Shown piece after piece: positions 16,573-26,170 of a DNA stretch of 64,000 nt. The position numbers were made by a program, and so were the translations under genes. The DNA is from Vibrio sp. HI00D65. Lineage in GTDB: Bacteria > Pseudomonadota > Gammaproteobacteria > Enterobacterales > Vibrionaceae. Where the stretch lies: positions 186,001 to 250,000 of the forward strand of contig NZ_LWEH01000364.1 of assembly GCF_001635455.1 (NCBI RefSeq), given 5' to 3'. Under the pieces are notes generated by a model. The model did no database searches. It was not told the origin of the DNA and worked only from the letters and a program-made list of their open reading frames with translations. Each line of letters begins with the position of its first letter. Positions within the stretch are counted from its first letter, which is position 1.

Positions 16573-17109
16573 TTATAACCCGACCGCTTTTTCTAACTCT
16601 GACTTTGTGAAGAGAGGGCTAAACTTAAGACCCAATTTTTCTAAGTTCTCTCTGCCACTACCTTCTCGGTCAATTACACAAACGACATTATTGACAATAG
16701 CACCACGAGCACGTAATTCGTTAACTGCGTCAATTATTGCTCCACCCGAAGTTACAACGTCTTCAACAATCAAAAGTTCCTGATTGTCTATTTCGCCGCC
16801 CTCAGCTAACTTACACGTACCATACTCTTTAGCTTCCTTGCGGACGAATAAAACTTGCTTTTGAATTCTTAAAGAGAGTGCCGTAGCTATTGGAATTCCG
16901 CCCATTTCAAGACCAGCCAATTGGTCAAAACTTGAAGGCAAAACCTCTTCCAAGTGCTCTGCGATTGCTTGTAAAATTTGTGGGTTCGATTCAAACAAGT
17001 ATTTATCGAAGTATTCCGTCGCAGTGACACCTGAGCGTAACTTAAAGCTGCCCTTAATATTTGATATTTCGTAGATTTCTTTAGCCAACTGTTCCTTGTT
17101 CAATGACAT
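16573..17109 (-). CDS. orotate phosphoribosyltransferase-like enzyme (second PyrE type)
   Basis: A 178-residue phosphoribosyltransferase with the PRPP-binding motif LLIVEDVVTSGGAI near residue 115 and the upstream loop LFVRKEAKEYGT. It has the short form found in archaea and some bacteria, against ~213 residues for the usual Vibrio PyrE, so it is probably an extra, acquired copy. Expected reaction: orotate plus PRPP to OMP; a related base is possible. A nested 20-bp inverted repeat lies 35 bp before its start and is a likely operator. It lies among resolvase and IS remnants. Confidence 0.75.
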   Translation of the reverse strand: MSLNKEQLAKEIYEISNIKGSFKLRSGVTATEYFDKYLFESNPQILQAIAEHLEEVLPSSFDQLAGLEMGGIPIATALSLRIQKQVLFVRKEAKEYGTCKLAEGGEIDNQELLIVEDVVTSGGAIIDAVNELRARGAIVNNVVCVIDREGSGRENLEKLGLKFSPLFTKSELEKAVGL

Positions 17110-17143
17110 TCTCCTTCAATTTTATACTAGGGTTATAACAGCT

Positions 17144-17195
17144 ATACTAGACAGAATAATTCTGTACTTAAATATAGAATTATTCTGTCTAGTAT
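17144..17195. promoter_or_regulatory. nested inverted repeat upstream of the pyrE-like gene
   Basis: A perfect 20-bp arm at 17144-17163 is mirrored at 17176-17195 across a 12-bp spacer. Each arm contains a smaller palindrome; the left one is ACAGAATAATTCTGT. A third related element, ACAGATTTTTCTGT, lies at 17278-17291. This looks like tandem operator sites for a dimeric repressor in the promoter of the leftward gene. Confidence 0.6.
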
Positions 17196-17451
17196 CTTAA
17201 TGACGTAAACAATACATCTGTTTTTATATGAATAACAATACTTTAAGTTCTACAGTTCCGTACCTACATCACTAAATACAGATTTTTCTGTAAAGCATGA
17301 ATTGATAGGCAAAATATGTTCCAGCCTGATGTACGAATAAGGGTTAGACGATTTGCCAGCAAGCTGTTGCCACAATAGTTCTCATGCTTAATTCATACGT
17401 TCTAAACACACTTTGGGGCAAAGACGTGTTTGGTAATCAACTAATTTAGCT

Positions 17452-17502
17452 GTGATCACCAAGCGATTCTGTCGTACCTTAACTACCAAGCGACTTTGTC
17501 GT
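17452..17502. repeat. tandem ACCAAGCGA repeats
   Basis: GTGATCACCAAGCGATTCTG starts at 17452 and a second copy, ACCAAGCGACTTTGTCGT, at 17485, with a 27-bp period. Each holds a CGAC-TTT-GTCG type inverted repeat or its variant. A third copy lies at 18090. They may be relics of recombination sub-sites of the resolvase relic between them. Confidence 0.5.
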
Positions 17503-17636
17503 TAGCCTAATTACCGATGGAAATTGTAACTAATTTTACTAACCCTCCCCTCCAAATTTTGCATGCAAAATTTGATAGATACCATCGCTGACGAATTACA
17601 ATACATACTGTTTAGTGACAAGCAATGCATACCTAT

Positions 17637-17982
17637 TCACCTTCGCGCTGAGCATTCATCTTCTTAACGACACGTACAACTGTTCTCGCTGAGACGCCTA
17701 TCATTTTGGCTGTCTCATTAATGCTCATCTGGTTACCCACTCTAAGCTTGTAGATTTTTTCATGCAGCTCTAAATCTGGCTTTCTTCCTTGATACTTCCC
17801 TCTTTCTTAGTCTTCTCGATACCTTGTTTTTGGCGTCGGCGTCTGTCTTCATAATCTTTTCGAGAAATTGCAGCCAACATGTCCATCATCATGTTATTGA
17901 TGGCTTTGATCATTGAGTGCGTGAACTCATTAGAAATTTTTTGGGCCAGTGCAATATGAACAGCACGACCAATACTGGGCAC
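17637..17982 (-). pseudogene. serine recombinase (resolvase/invertase) relic
   Basis: Leftward translation gives MMMDMLAAISRKDYEDRRRR and QKQGIEKTKKEG, the linker region of resolvases. After a frameshift near 17795 it gives GRKPDLELHEKIYKLRVGNQ and SINETAKMIGVSARTVVRVV, the C-terminal helix-turn-helix, ending at 17637. The catalytic N-terminal domain with the active serine is absent. It is a dead fragment of a Tn3-type or invertase-type recombinase. Confidence 0.75.
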
Positions 17983-18524
17983 TAAGTTAAACGACTTTAC
18001 ATACCCTTATTTATTCATAAATAACCAATTTAGCAAAGCCACGAGCAAATTTGTGTTCAAAAGTGAGTCTCAAATCCAAGTACTCCTATGTGATCACCAA
18101 GCGACTTTGCCATAAAACTTCGTTCAGTGATGAATAACAGTTAATTGAGATGTCTACAACAAGCCCCCAATACAGCCACTTTCTATTCTTTGCCCATATC
18201 ATAAACGTTCTTTATCAGAGACAGATATTTGCTGAGTAAAACAGTTATTAGATCGGAGCTAAGGCTAAAAAATCACTACGCTAGGTTGGCGATACTTATA
18301 CTGTATTTAAGGCATCGAGTAAGTCATGCCAAAAACTCAGTCCGCTGTCTAATGACTCCTCAGTTTAGGGCGTTCAGTTTTATGTGCGAATTACGCAGCA
18401 AAGCCATTCTGTACACTAAAAATGATCAGAAATTGTATCTTACTTAACAGCCGCTGAATGACTACTATTAGCTTTGATTAATGCAAAAATAAATGAAACC
18501 GCTAGTCAATTAAGGTTGTTGTGT
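17983..18524. other. non-coding remnant region
   Basis: This 542-bp stretch joins the resolvase relic to the DUF711 gene. It holds the third repeat copy (18090-18109) and an unsupported frame at 18229-18447 with a basic, gene-unlike composition. I see no RNA gene or promoter I can defend. Confidence 0.35.
18090..18109. repeat. third copy of the ACCAAGCGA repeat
   Basis: GTGATCACCAAGCGACTTTG at 18090-18109 shares its first 15 bases with the copy at 17452. The two outer copies bracket the resolvase relic as direct repeats about 640 bp apart. Confidence 0.5.
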
Positions 18525-19757
18525 ATGAAATTCAAAAACAAAGAACTGTGTAAAATAAGAACTATTACTACTTTTTTGTCATTAAAAAATGATAAAAAAA
18601 CTTGGAGAAGTCAAATACAAAAAGCTGCTGATTTTTGTAATAATCTATCTGAAAAATTTATTAGTCAGGGCTATATAGTTCAATCTATTCGTATTGTCAC
18701 CAATCCGTTTGGTGAATACTTAAATACTTTAAATATAGAAAGTGCTAAAGCTGATTTAACTCTACTAAGTAAATTGATTAATAGCCATAATAAAAGCGGA
18801 TTACGTATTAGATTTGCTATCGGTGAAGTTAAAACTAAACATGAGCTTGGCCTTCTTCCTGAATTAATACGTGACTTCGGAGATTTGTGTAATGCTTGCG
18901 TTAATGTATCACCTGATGAGTTTGGTATTCTTGATAATGAGATGATTGACTTAGCAGCAACAACCGTAAAAAGAATTAGTGTAATAACTAGCCATGGTGA
19001 AGGTAACTTTAATTTTACAGTTAATTTTAACTGTAAACCATTTATCCCATGTTTTCCTGCAAGCTACCACCGTTCAGAGCTTGAGGATAGCTTTGTGATT
19101 GGTTTGGAAACACCAGATCTTTTAGTGCAAGTATTAAAAGATATAAATGAAAATTATAATATTAAAAACCATAACGAAGCATTCAAAATATATTTTGACG
19201 CAATGAAAACTGCTTTGCATTATCATATCGAGGAAATTAACCAACTTATTTTAAATTCAACGACAACAGATAGCTTCAATTTTGCAGGTTTTGATAGTTC
19301 TGCTGCACCGTCTAAAAGTTGCGCAAGTATGGTGGAAGTATATAAAGAATTAGGCGTTAAAAACTTTGGGGCCGCTGGTACAGTTGAGGTCTCTTCATTG
19401 TTAACTCGCGTATTTAAGTCAATGACTCACGTTAATCTAGTTGGATTTTCAGGCTTAATGCTCGCATTGACAGAGGATACAGGGCTTGCTGAGAGAACCA
19501 TGACTAGTGATTTTGATATTCTGACCTTACTTACTAATAGTGCCGTCTGTGGTATCGGTTTAGACACAGTACCGATTCCAGGTAACACATCAATAGATAA
19601 AATTTCAGCGTTAATGCGCGATACAGGGACAATGGCCTATAGGTTGAATAAACCATTAACTGTGCGTTTGTTTCCTATTCCAAATTTAGTAGCAGGTGAT
19701 GTTACTCAGTTTGAAAGCGACGATTTGTGTAACTCTGCCGTACTCAGTGTGGATTAA
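18525..19757 (+). CDS. DUF711/UPF0210 family protein
   Basis: A ~410-residue protein from the ATG at 18525 (AAGG 10 nt upstream); a TTG at 18474 would add 17 residues. Family signatures are visible: KIRTITTFLSL at the N terminus, FAGFDSSAAPS in the middle, and GFSGLMLALTEDTGLAER, CGIGLDTVPIPGNTSIDKIS and PLTVRLFPIPNLVAGD at the C terminus. UPF0210 proteins are often encoded beside an ACT-domain protein; none is here. The biochemical role is not established to my knowledge. The gene looks more A/T-rich than its neighbours and lies beside recombinase debris, suggesting transfer. Confidence 0.75.
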   Translation: MKFKNKELCKIRTITTFLSLKNDKKTWRSQIQKAADFCNNLSEKFISQGYIVQSIRIVTNPFGEYLNTLNIESAKADLTLLSKLINSHNKSGLRIRFAIGEVKTKHELGLLPELIRDFGDLCNACVNVSPDEFGILDNEMIDLAATTVKRISVITSHGEGNFNFTVNFNCKPFIPCFPASYHRSELEDSFVIGLETPDLLVQVLKDINENYNIKNHNEAFKIYFDAMKTALHYHIEEINQLILNSTTTDSFNFAGFDSSAAPSKSCASMVEVYKELGVKNFGAAGTVEVSSLLTRVFKSMTHVNLVGFSGLMLALTEDTGLAERTMTSDFDILTLLTNSAVCGIGLDTVPIPGNTSIDKISALMRDTGTMAYRLNKPLTVRLFPIPNLVAGDVTQFESDDLCNSAVLSVD

Positions 19758-19910
19758 AGCGTAAGTAAAATTACTCACTCATAAATGGCTGGTATATTAC
19801 AGTGGGGCTTATCTCTTTCTCTAAATAAACAAAAAATTAAAGATTATTGAGTAAGATTTTTAAGATACATACCCTAATGCAAAAACAAGCTAGCTGAACG
19901 CTAATCTTGA

Positions 19911-19938
19911 AAACCAGAGCATGAGCTCTGGTTTTTTT
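19911..19938 (+). terminator. intrinsic terminator after the DUF711 gene
   Basis: CCAGAGC (19914-19920), loop ATGA, GCTCTGG (19925-19931), then seven T. A run of A on the other side lets it also serve the leftward ABC gene weakly. Confidence 0.85.
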
Positions 19939-20010
19939 AGAAGCGATGTACTTATATTCTTTGTTATATTGTCGCCATTTAATGTTCTATTCTAATTAAT
20001 GTTTTAAAGC

Positions 20011-21843
20011 CTAATTCTCGGTACCGATAAAGCCACCAGTCTGGTGATTCCACAACTGCGCATAGATACCATTTTGGTTAATCAGATCTTGGTGAGTGCC
20101 TTCTTCAACGATATTACCTTCATCTAAAACGATCAGGCGATCCATTGCTGCGATGGTGGATAGGCGGTGCGCAATTGCGATAACCGTCTTACCTTCCATT
20201 AGCTCAATTAAGCTCTCTTGGATAGCAGCCTCTACCTCTGAATCTAGAGCTGAAGTCGCTTCATCAAGAACCAACAGTGGTGCATTTTTCAGAAGTACAC
20301 GTGAAATCGCTACACGTTGGCGTTGACCACCAGAAAGCTTAACACCACGCTCGCCCACTTGAGCATCGTAACCAATGTTGCCAAACGGGTCGGTTAGGGT
20401 TTCAATAAACTCATGCGCGTGCGCTTGCTTGGTTGCGGCATACACCTCTTCATCCGTCGCTTCCGGACGACCGTAAAGAATGTTGTCTTTGATCGAACGG
20501 TGAAGCAGTGAAGTGTCTTGTGTCACCATACCAATATTGCTGCGCAGTGAGTCTTGAGTAACGCTTGAGATCTCTTGATCATCAATCAGGATACGACCGC
20601 TTTCGACATCATGAAAACGCAGTAACAAGTTAACCAACGTCGATTTACCTGCGCCAGAACGTCCAACTAGACCTACCTTTTCACCTGGTTTGATGTTCAG
20701 GTTTAGCTTATTGATAACGCCTTTGCTTTCACCGTAGTTGAAGCTCACGTTTTCAAAGTTGATGCCGCCTTGTGGAACCTTAAGTGGCTGCGCGTCTTTC
20801 TTGTCTTCGATAGCGATAGGCTTCGACATGGTCTTAATGCCGTCAATCACGGTACCTAGGTTTTCAAACAGGCCACCGATCTCCCACATGATCCATTTCG
20901 ACATGCCGTTAATACGTAGAGCCAAACTCACCGCAATCGCAATAGCACCCACAGTGATTGCGCTATCGAGCCATAGGTAGATAGAGATACCTGCGATACT
21001 GAATACCAGTAAGTAGTTAGCGAATTCAACACAGATGTTGAAGCCAGTAACAAGGCGCATTTGGCGATACACGGTATCTAGGAAACCTTCCATGCCTTCT
21101 TCAGCGTATTCCGTTTCACGTTTGCTGTGTGAAAACAGTTTTACTGTCGCGATGTTGGTGTAGCTATCAACAATTCGACCTGTCATGAGTGAACGAGCAT
21201 CCGCCTGTTCCGATGACACATCTTTAAGTTTCGGTACGAAGTAAAGCTGAATACCGATATAGACGAACAACCAGATCAACATTGGAGCCATCAAGCGCCA
21301 ATCCGACTCGGCCAGCATGAACAGCATCGCGGTGAAGTAAACCGTTACGTAGACAAACACATCAACCATCTTGGTCACGGTTTCACGCACCGCGAGCGAT
21401 GTTTGCATTACTTTGGTGGCGACACGTCCGGCAAAGTCATCTTGGTAGAAGGATAAGCTTTGCTTTAAAAGGTAGCGGTGCGCCAACCAGCGAATCGACA
21501 TCGGATAGTTGCCAAGTAAGGTTTGATGAAGCAACAGTGAGTAGACACTGATTAAGATTGGCATTACTACCAACAGCAGCAACCCAAGGCCCACAAGAGT
21601 GGACTTGTTGTCAGCTAAGAAGGTTTCCGGGTTACTTGTTGATAGCCAGTCAACCAATTGTCCCATGTAACCAAATAACGCCACTTCGATGATCGCAATC
21701 GTCATGCTCATGATACCGAGCAAGATCAGTGGCTTTTCAAAACCTCGCGTGTAGTGGCGGCAAAATGCCAGTATTCCAGTAGGAGGTTGTATCGGCTCTC
21801 CCTTTGGAAAGGCTTCAGTAAAGCCTTCAAACTTTTTGTACAT
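20011..21843 (-). CDS. ABC exporter, fused permease and ATPase (MsbA-like)
   Basis: A 610-residue half-transporter. Residues about 35-335 hold six membrane helices. The ATPase follows with Walker A GLVGRSGAGKSTLVNLL (about residue 390), signature LSGGQRQRVAISR, Walker B LLVLDEATSALDSE and the H-loop IAIAHRLST. It works as a dimer in the inner membrane. Substrate unknown; lipid or drug export is the family norm. It stands alone, with no accessory membrane-fusion protein. Confidence 0.88.
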   Translation of the reverse strand: MYKKFEGFTEAFPKGEPIQPPTGILAFCRHYTRGFEKPLILLGIMSMTIAIIEVALFGYMGQLVDWLSTSNPETFLADNKSTLVGLGLLLLVVMPILISVYSLLLHQTLLGNYPMSIRWLAHRYLLKQSLSFYQDDFAGRVATKVMQTSLAVRETVTKMVDVFVYVTVYFTAMLFMLAESDWRLMAPMLIWLFVYIGIQLYFVPKLKDVSSEQADARSLMTGRIVDSYTNIATVKLFSHSKRETEYAEEGMEGFLDTVYRQMRLVTGFNICVEFANYLLVFSIAGISIYLWLDSAITVGAIAIAVSLALRINGMSKWIMWEIGGLFENLGTVIDGIKTMSKPIAIEDKKDAQPLKVPQGGINFENVSFNYGESKGVINKLNLNIKPGEKVGLVGRSGAGKSTLVNLLLRFHDVESGRILIDDQEISSVTQDSLRSNIGMVTQDTSLLHRSIKDNILYGRPEATDEEVYAATKQAHAHEFIETLTDPFGNIGYDAQVGERGVKLSGGQRQRVAISRVLLKNAPLLVLDEATSALDSEVEAAIQESLIELMEGKTVIAIAHRLSTIAAMDRLIVLDEGNIVEEGTHQDLINQNGIYAQLWNHQTGGFIGTEN

Positions 21844-22432
21844 AGATTTCCCTTTATAAACTCGTGTCTCTATAAGCAGCGGTATCGTCGTGCAGCTTTG
21901 TTTTTATAGTCTCAATTTAAATTTTCACAGTCTTAGTTTGAAATTTTATGAGCGCCTATACGCTCTTATAAGCATTAAATCATTCGATGGAGTTTGGTTT
22001 TCACTCTGGCTTAAACGCTTGGCTCTAGAGCTTGGTTTAACACCGTGTTTTAGTTATCGCGAAAGGTCCAAAACGTATTGTGTATGACGCTTATTTTAGA
22101 TTGGATCAGATTGGGAGAGTTAAGCTTATTTCAAACGTAATTAATTGTTATGCAACGGTGATAATCCTAACGCTAAATGGATTAAATTGTAACCTAAACT
22201 CGCGGTAATACAGAAAAGAGCGTTCGGATATTTATTCAGCAAATTCTCTAATTGATATGCAAACTGTTGGTTCTTTCTGATGTGCTGTTATCTTGCAGTA
22301 AAAATTATGGTTTAAACTTGGTTTGGCAGTAAATGTTTTGGATAAATATTCAAATCATTATTCTTTTCAGTGAATCTTGCCGTAACAACTTGTTTACAAT
22401 TCTTAGGTAAATAAAAGATAGGGACGGTTGAA
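21844..22432. other. divergent intergenic region
   Basis: 589 bp between the leftward ABC exporter and rightward ctlX. It must contain both promoters. An open frame at 21890-22087 lacks any sign of being a gene. I found no clear regulator site, RNA or repeat. Confidence 0.35.
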
Positions 22433-23407
22433 ATGTTAAACCTACACAAAAAATCACTTCACATTACCAATGTTCAAAACGCCAATTGCGTTGTTATGGT
22501 GCCGCCAAAAGAGTTTCGATTTAACGAAGAAACTGCACGTGATAACGAGTTTCAAAACAGAGTTAGCCTCACTGAAGCTGAGGTGAAGTTAGAAACTATG
22601 TCTGAATTCAAGACGATGGTGGCTTCATTACGTAAAGAGGGTGTGCAAGTTGTAGAGTTTGATTATCCAGAGCTTGGTGTGGAAACGCCAGATGCGGTGT
22701 TCCCAAACAATTGGTTCAGCACCTGTAGCGATGGCAGCTTATTCACCTTCCCAATGGCCTGTGAAAACCGTCAGAATGAAGTGAAACCAAATGCGCTTAT
22801 TGAAGCATTAGAGGCGTCAGGTCGCGTTGTTAACCACACTGATTCGCTAGAGTCTTATATCGCGCAAGGTTCTTATCTTGAGAGCACGGGTGTGATGGTG
22901 ATTGATCACATCAACAAGACCATCTATGCCGCGCTTTCTCAACGTTGTGACCGTGAAGTATTAGAGGATTACGCTAAGCGTATTGGTTATTCACGCGTGG
23001 TTTCGTTCCAAACGGCATTGCCATCTGGTCAGCCGATCTATCATACCAATGTAATGATGGCGATTGGTGATAACTTCTGTGTAATCTGTGATGAAGTGAT
23101 TCCAGAGTTTGAGCGCCGTTTTGTAGTCAAGTCACTCGCGAAGGACAAGCAGGTTATCTCTATCTCAATCGATCAGATGAACCGTTTCTGCGGCAATATT
23201 CTGCAGCTTGAAACTGTGAATGGTGACAAAGTGATCGCGATGTCTCAATCGGCTTACGATGCGTTCTCTCCAGCTCAACTTGCCCAGCTATCGACTCATG
23301 GAAAGTTGCTACCATTCGACGTAAAAACCATTGAAGACATTGGTGGCGGTTCAGTACGTTGTATGCTTGGTGAAGTGTTCCTACCAACACGAGTGAAGCG
23401 TCTGTAG
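22433..23407 (+). CDS. ctlX: citrulline utilisation hydrolase CtlX-like
   Basis: A 324-residue amidinotransferase-fold enzyme of the arginine deiminase superfamily. Conserved pieces are DAVFPNNWFST, SYLESTGVMVID, the histidine region YHTNVMMAIG and GGGSVRCMLGEVF, which carries the catalytic cysteine. It agrees in length and motifs with CtlX, a cytosolic hydrolase of citrulline/guanidino-type substrates. It is a single-gene unit ended by a strong terminator. An arginine-pathway partner is not present nearby. Confidence 0.82.
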   Translation: MLNLHKKSLHITNVQNANCVVMVPPKEFRFNEETARDNEFQNRVSLTEAEVKLETMSEFKTMVASLRKEGVQVVEFDYPELGVETPDAVFPNNWFSTCSDGSLFTFPMACENRQNEVKPNALIEALEASGRVVNHTDSLESYIAQGSYLESTGVMVIDHINKTIYAALSQRCDREVLEDYAKRIGYSRVVSFQTALPSGQPIYHTNVMMAIGDNFCVICDEVIPEFERRFVVKSLAKDKQVISISIDQMNRFCGNILQLETVNGDKVIAMSQSAYDAFSPAQLAQLSTHGKLLPFDVKTIEDIGGGSVRCMLGEVFLPTRVKRL

Positions 23408-23438
23408 CGAACGATTCATATTGAGCTCTAAGCCTTTG

Positions 23439-23471
23439 AATACCACTCTTGTAATAGAGTGGTATTTTTGT
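23439..23471 (+). terminator. intrinsic terminator after ctlX
   Basis: AATACCACTC (23439-23448) pairs with GAGTGGTATT (23457-23466) over an 8-nt loop and is followed by a T-run. Confidence 0.85.
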
Positions 23472-23508
23472 ATTTAACGAACTTCGTGAAACAGGCGCGG
23501 GAGAAGGG

Positions 23509-24141
23509 CTAGGGAGCCTTCTTGAAAGCTCTGTGTTCGATAAATTGAGTAGAGAGCGTGACTACTTCCTTAGAGTACACCAGCGCGGTGTGATTGAGCT
23601 TGAGTGCGCAGGTGTCTGTTGCGCCTCGCAGGTTAGCGTCTTCAAGCGTCACTGTGCCATCTCCTAGGTTTCTGCCCAACACAATGCGTCCTACACCTGC
23701 GTCGTAGGTGCCAGTAATCACGCCAATCGGCACATCAATATCGTAGTCGCCTAAGCCATCACTTAAGATCATCTTGCTCGAACCGAATATAAAACCTAAT
23801 CCATGATTCGACAGGGTTTTCGCGATAGTCGCACCATTGTGTGGTGTGCCCGCTGTAATGATGCAGGTGTCAGTGAAGTGTGGCTGGTAGAATTTGAAGT
23901 AATGACGAATCAGTAAGCCACCGAGTGAGTGACCAAAGAAATAGACCTTATCGTGCTCATCAAAGCGTGCATTTACGAAGCGATTTAGGCGTTTTGCTGC
24001 GGATGGGAAGCGCAGTGAGTTGTAGGCAAACTTATGGGTAGTAAAGCCGCGTTTCTTAAAATTTCTATCTAGATATTGCATGATCAACGCAGGCATATAC
24101 AGACCATGAATTAAAACTATGTGTTTGTTTTTATTATTCAT
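23509..24141 (-). CDS. alpha/beta hydrolase, lipase-like
   Basis: A 210-residue single-domain alpha/beta hydrolase. The oxyanion-loop segment VLIHGLYMP is near residue 10, the nucleophile elbow GHSLGG holds the catalytic serine, and a C-terminal histidine (LNHTALVYS) completes a probable triad with an aspartate in DYDIDVP or DGTVT. It has no signal peptide, so it should be cytosolic. It resembles short triacylglycerol lipase/esterase proteins; the substrate is unknown. Confidence 0.75.
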   Translation of the reverse strand: MNNKNKHIVLIHGLYMPALIMQYLDRNFKKRGFTTHKFAYNSLRFPSAAKRLNRFVNARFDEHDKVYFFGHSLGGLLIRHYFKFYQPHFTDTCIITAGTPHNGATIAKTLSNHGLGFIFGSSKMILSDGLGDYDIDVPIGVITGTYDAGVGRIVLGRNLGDGTVTLEDANLRGATDTCALKLNHTALVYSKEVVTLSTQFIEHRAFKKAP

Positions 24142-24253
24142 TATTGCCCTCCGTCTGATGGTGTTTCCAGTATATGGAGTCGCAATCCTAAACTCAACAA
24201 AACTTGCTCCGAATGGGATACGATAGACAGAGATCTAGTGTGTGGGCAGCCCG

Positions 24254-25093
24254 TTACTCTGACCTGACACCGCCATATACATCTATGGTTAATCCACCTT
24301 CTTTGACATAGGTATTTGGTGTGAAGCCAATGGTCTTTTTTAAGTAACGAATCAGGTGTGGTTGGTCGCTAAATCCAAATTGAAAAGCGACGTCTAGCCA
24401 ATCTATGTCATTCAACTCTTTCTTATAAAGATATTCGAGCATTGCTTCGAGTTTGTTCATGGATTGGCACTGCTTTAACGTTAGGCCTGTCACTTTGTTA
24501 AAGCTTCGTTCGAGTGTTCTTTGAGAACAAAATAGCGTGTCACCAAGTTCAGCTATGGGCGTCGAACCAATCACACTCAGTACTTTACGAGTGAGCTCGC
24601 TATGTCTATCGGTTCTAGCGGTGGATAACCAAGGTAGCAGTAAGTCATCCAACTGCTGACAACAAGCTTCAAAGTCGCTTTGAGCAAGCTTAATCAGTGA
24701 AGTTACATCGGCATCAGAATTGTTGAGTAGAACTGCAAGGTCGATGGTGTTGGCGCGATCTAAGCTTTGATGGGGGTAATCAGGGATTGTGAGCGAGTAT
24801 AAAGCGCCGACGTGGAACTTGATGCCCAAGTGAATAAACGGCTTCGAGTGATCCAGTTCTATCGCCTTGTGATGGGGCAGTAATAGGTGGCTGCCAACTC
24901 CTTGTTGGACTTGTTGATTTATTGTGTAGTGATACGGTTGGTCGCTGGGTGACAGAATCAAATGTGCTGAAGGGTCAGGGTTGAGTATCGGAAACTGATG
25001 AGTTTGAGCATCGGGCGTTTTCTCGATAAGCCAATAACAATCAATGTATTGAGCAGCAACAGAGGGTTGAGGAGACTGTAACCAATTGATCAT
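24254..25093 (-). CDS. AraC-family transcriptional regulator
   Basis: A 279-residue regulator. Residues about 10-120 resemble the N-terminal sensing domain frequent in small AraC proteins (PILNPDPSAHLILS). The C-terminal AraC DNA-binding domain has two helix-turn-helix units: IAELGDTLFCSQRTLERSFN and WLDVAFQFGFSDQPHLIRYL. Target and ligand unknown. Neighbours are a lipase-like gene and a broken GNAT gene. Confidence 0.82.
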   Translation of the reverse strand: MINWLQSPQPSVAAQYIDCYWLIEKTPDAQTHQFPILNPDPSAHLILSPSDQPYHYTINQQVQQGVGSHLLLPHHKAIELDHSKPFIHLGIKFHVGALYSLTIPDYPHQSLDRANTIDLAVLLNNSDADVTSLIKLAQSDFEACCQQLDDLLLPWLSTARTDRHSELTRKVLSVIGSTPIAELGDTLFCSQRTLERSFNKVTGLTLKQCQSMNKLEAMLEYLYKKELNDIDWLDVAFQFGFSDQPHLIRYLKKTIGFTPNTYVKEGGLTIDVYGGVRSE

Positions 25094-25174
25094 TCGAACT
25101 TCTATTTCTGATGAGTATCATCACAACTATATGTGGATATCCTTGTCGGCGACAGTTTTATCCACATTGGTTGT

Positions 25175-26065
25175 CTATGCTTGGTATCGGTTGTTTGACA
25201 GTGCCTGAGCATACTCAGCAGAGCAAGGGCTAGGCTGAGTATTTAATGAGTAAAAGTCAAACTGCAAGATGCGATTCTTTGATGACAAACCAGCTCGCTC
25301 AATTGCTTTTTGTGCACCGATATTACTGCTCTCGGTCGAGCATATAACTTCTAAACCTTGGCTGGTGGCGTGTTGTGTTAGAAAGTTCATTACGCGTGTT
25401 GCTAAGCCTTTGCCACATTCAGCTTGCGCGACAATCATGCCTAAATCTGCAAACTGCGTTTGGTGCTCATCGAATTTACGACACTCTCCAGTTGCAAGAA
25501 CGCTTTCATTTCCCCTGTAACCCCAAAGCTCTTGGTGAGTAATCAAATTACCGTAATAACCGCTGAGCCACGCTTTAGGCGCGCCAATCGCTGATGAAGC
25601 AAATTCGACTAGTTGATCGAGTTGTTCTGGCGTCGCGAGAGTCATTTCGATGTTTTCAATGCTGTTTGCGACGGCTGTTGGACGCTGGCGGAACATCAGT
25701 GCGTTGACTTTGAAGGACTCAGTATTGTCCAAGCATAGTGACAGATATTGTGGTTCAGCCGCACTCACAAATGCACCTTTCACCTCACCAACCACAGAGC
25801 TGTTGTTTTCTACGATTAATGTAAACAAGTCTGCAATATTGGTGTTGGTGGTTGGTGCTAGATAGAATTGAAGTAAGTAGCCTTCACCATTCAACATGCA
25901 GTAACCCACAAGCTTGTCATTTTCGTAAAAGCCTTAATGGTCAGACATTTACACAAAACCGAAGTGCCACATGCCATCAAGTGGTGCTGTTGAATCAGCA
26001 AAGTAAGAAGCTGTTTTTAGTTTGCTTAAGTCGCTCAGTGTTGTGATTTTTTTGATGTCTAACAT
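25175..26065 (-). pseudogene. GNAT acetyltransferase gene with two in-frame stops
   Basis: The reading frame begins at the ATG at 26065 (MLDIKKITTLSDLSK) and stays in one frame to 25175, but is interrupted by TAA at 25949-25951 and again at 25934-25936. The sense around them continues smoothly: GMWHFGFV, stop, MSDH, stop, GFYENDKLVGYCMLNGEGYL. The C-terminal part holds a GNAT core (FADLGMIVAQAECGKGLATR, then STESSNIGAQKAIERAGL). It is most simply a recent pseudogene; restart at the GTG near 25909 might still give a 244-residue C-terminal protein that includes the GNAT core. Confidence 0.75.
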
Positions 26066-26170
26066 CGCTTGAATTCCTGTTGTTTCGATAGCTGCAATTG
26101 TAGGCGAGTGCTTTAGGCAGGTATTGAATAAAAGCGACAGTTTTATGTGTACCACTAGTGGAATGGTTGC

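Noticed and set aside
17452..17502. CRISPR array from short regular repeats
   Set aside because: Only two adjacent copies with an ~9-bp gap, imperfect, and no cas gene anywhere in the window.
18229..18447. 72-codon open frame beside the DUF711 gene
   Set aside because: Basic, unlike real proteins, no ribosome site, in a zone of remnants.
21890..22087. 65-codon open frame before ctlX
   Set aside because: No ribosome site or recognisable content; within a promoter region.
25934..25951. Stop-codon read-through or recoding in the GNAT gene
   Set aside because: Two TAA stops close together and no pseudoknot or recoding signal seen; mutation is simpler.
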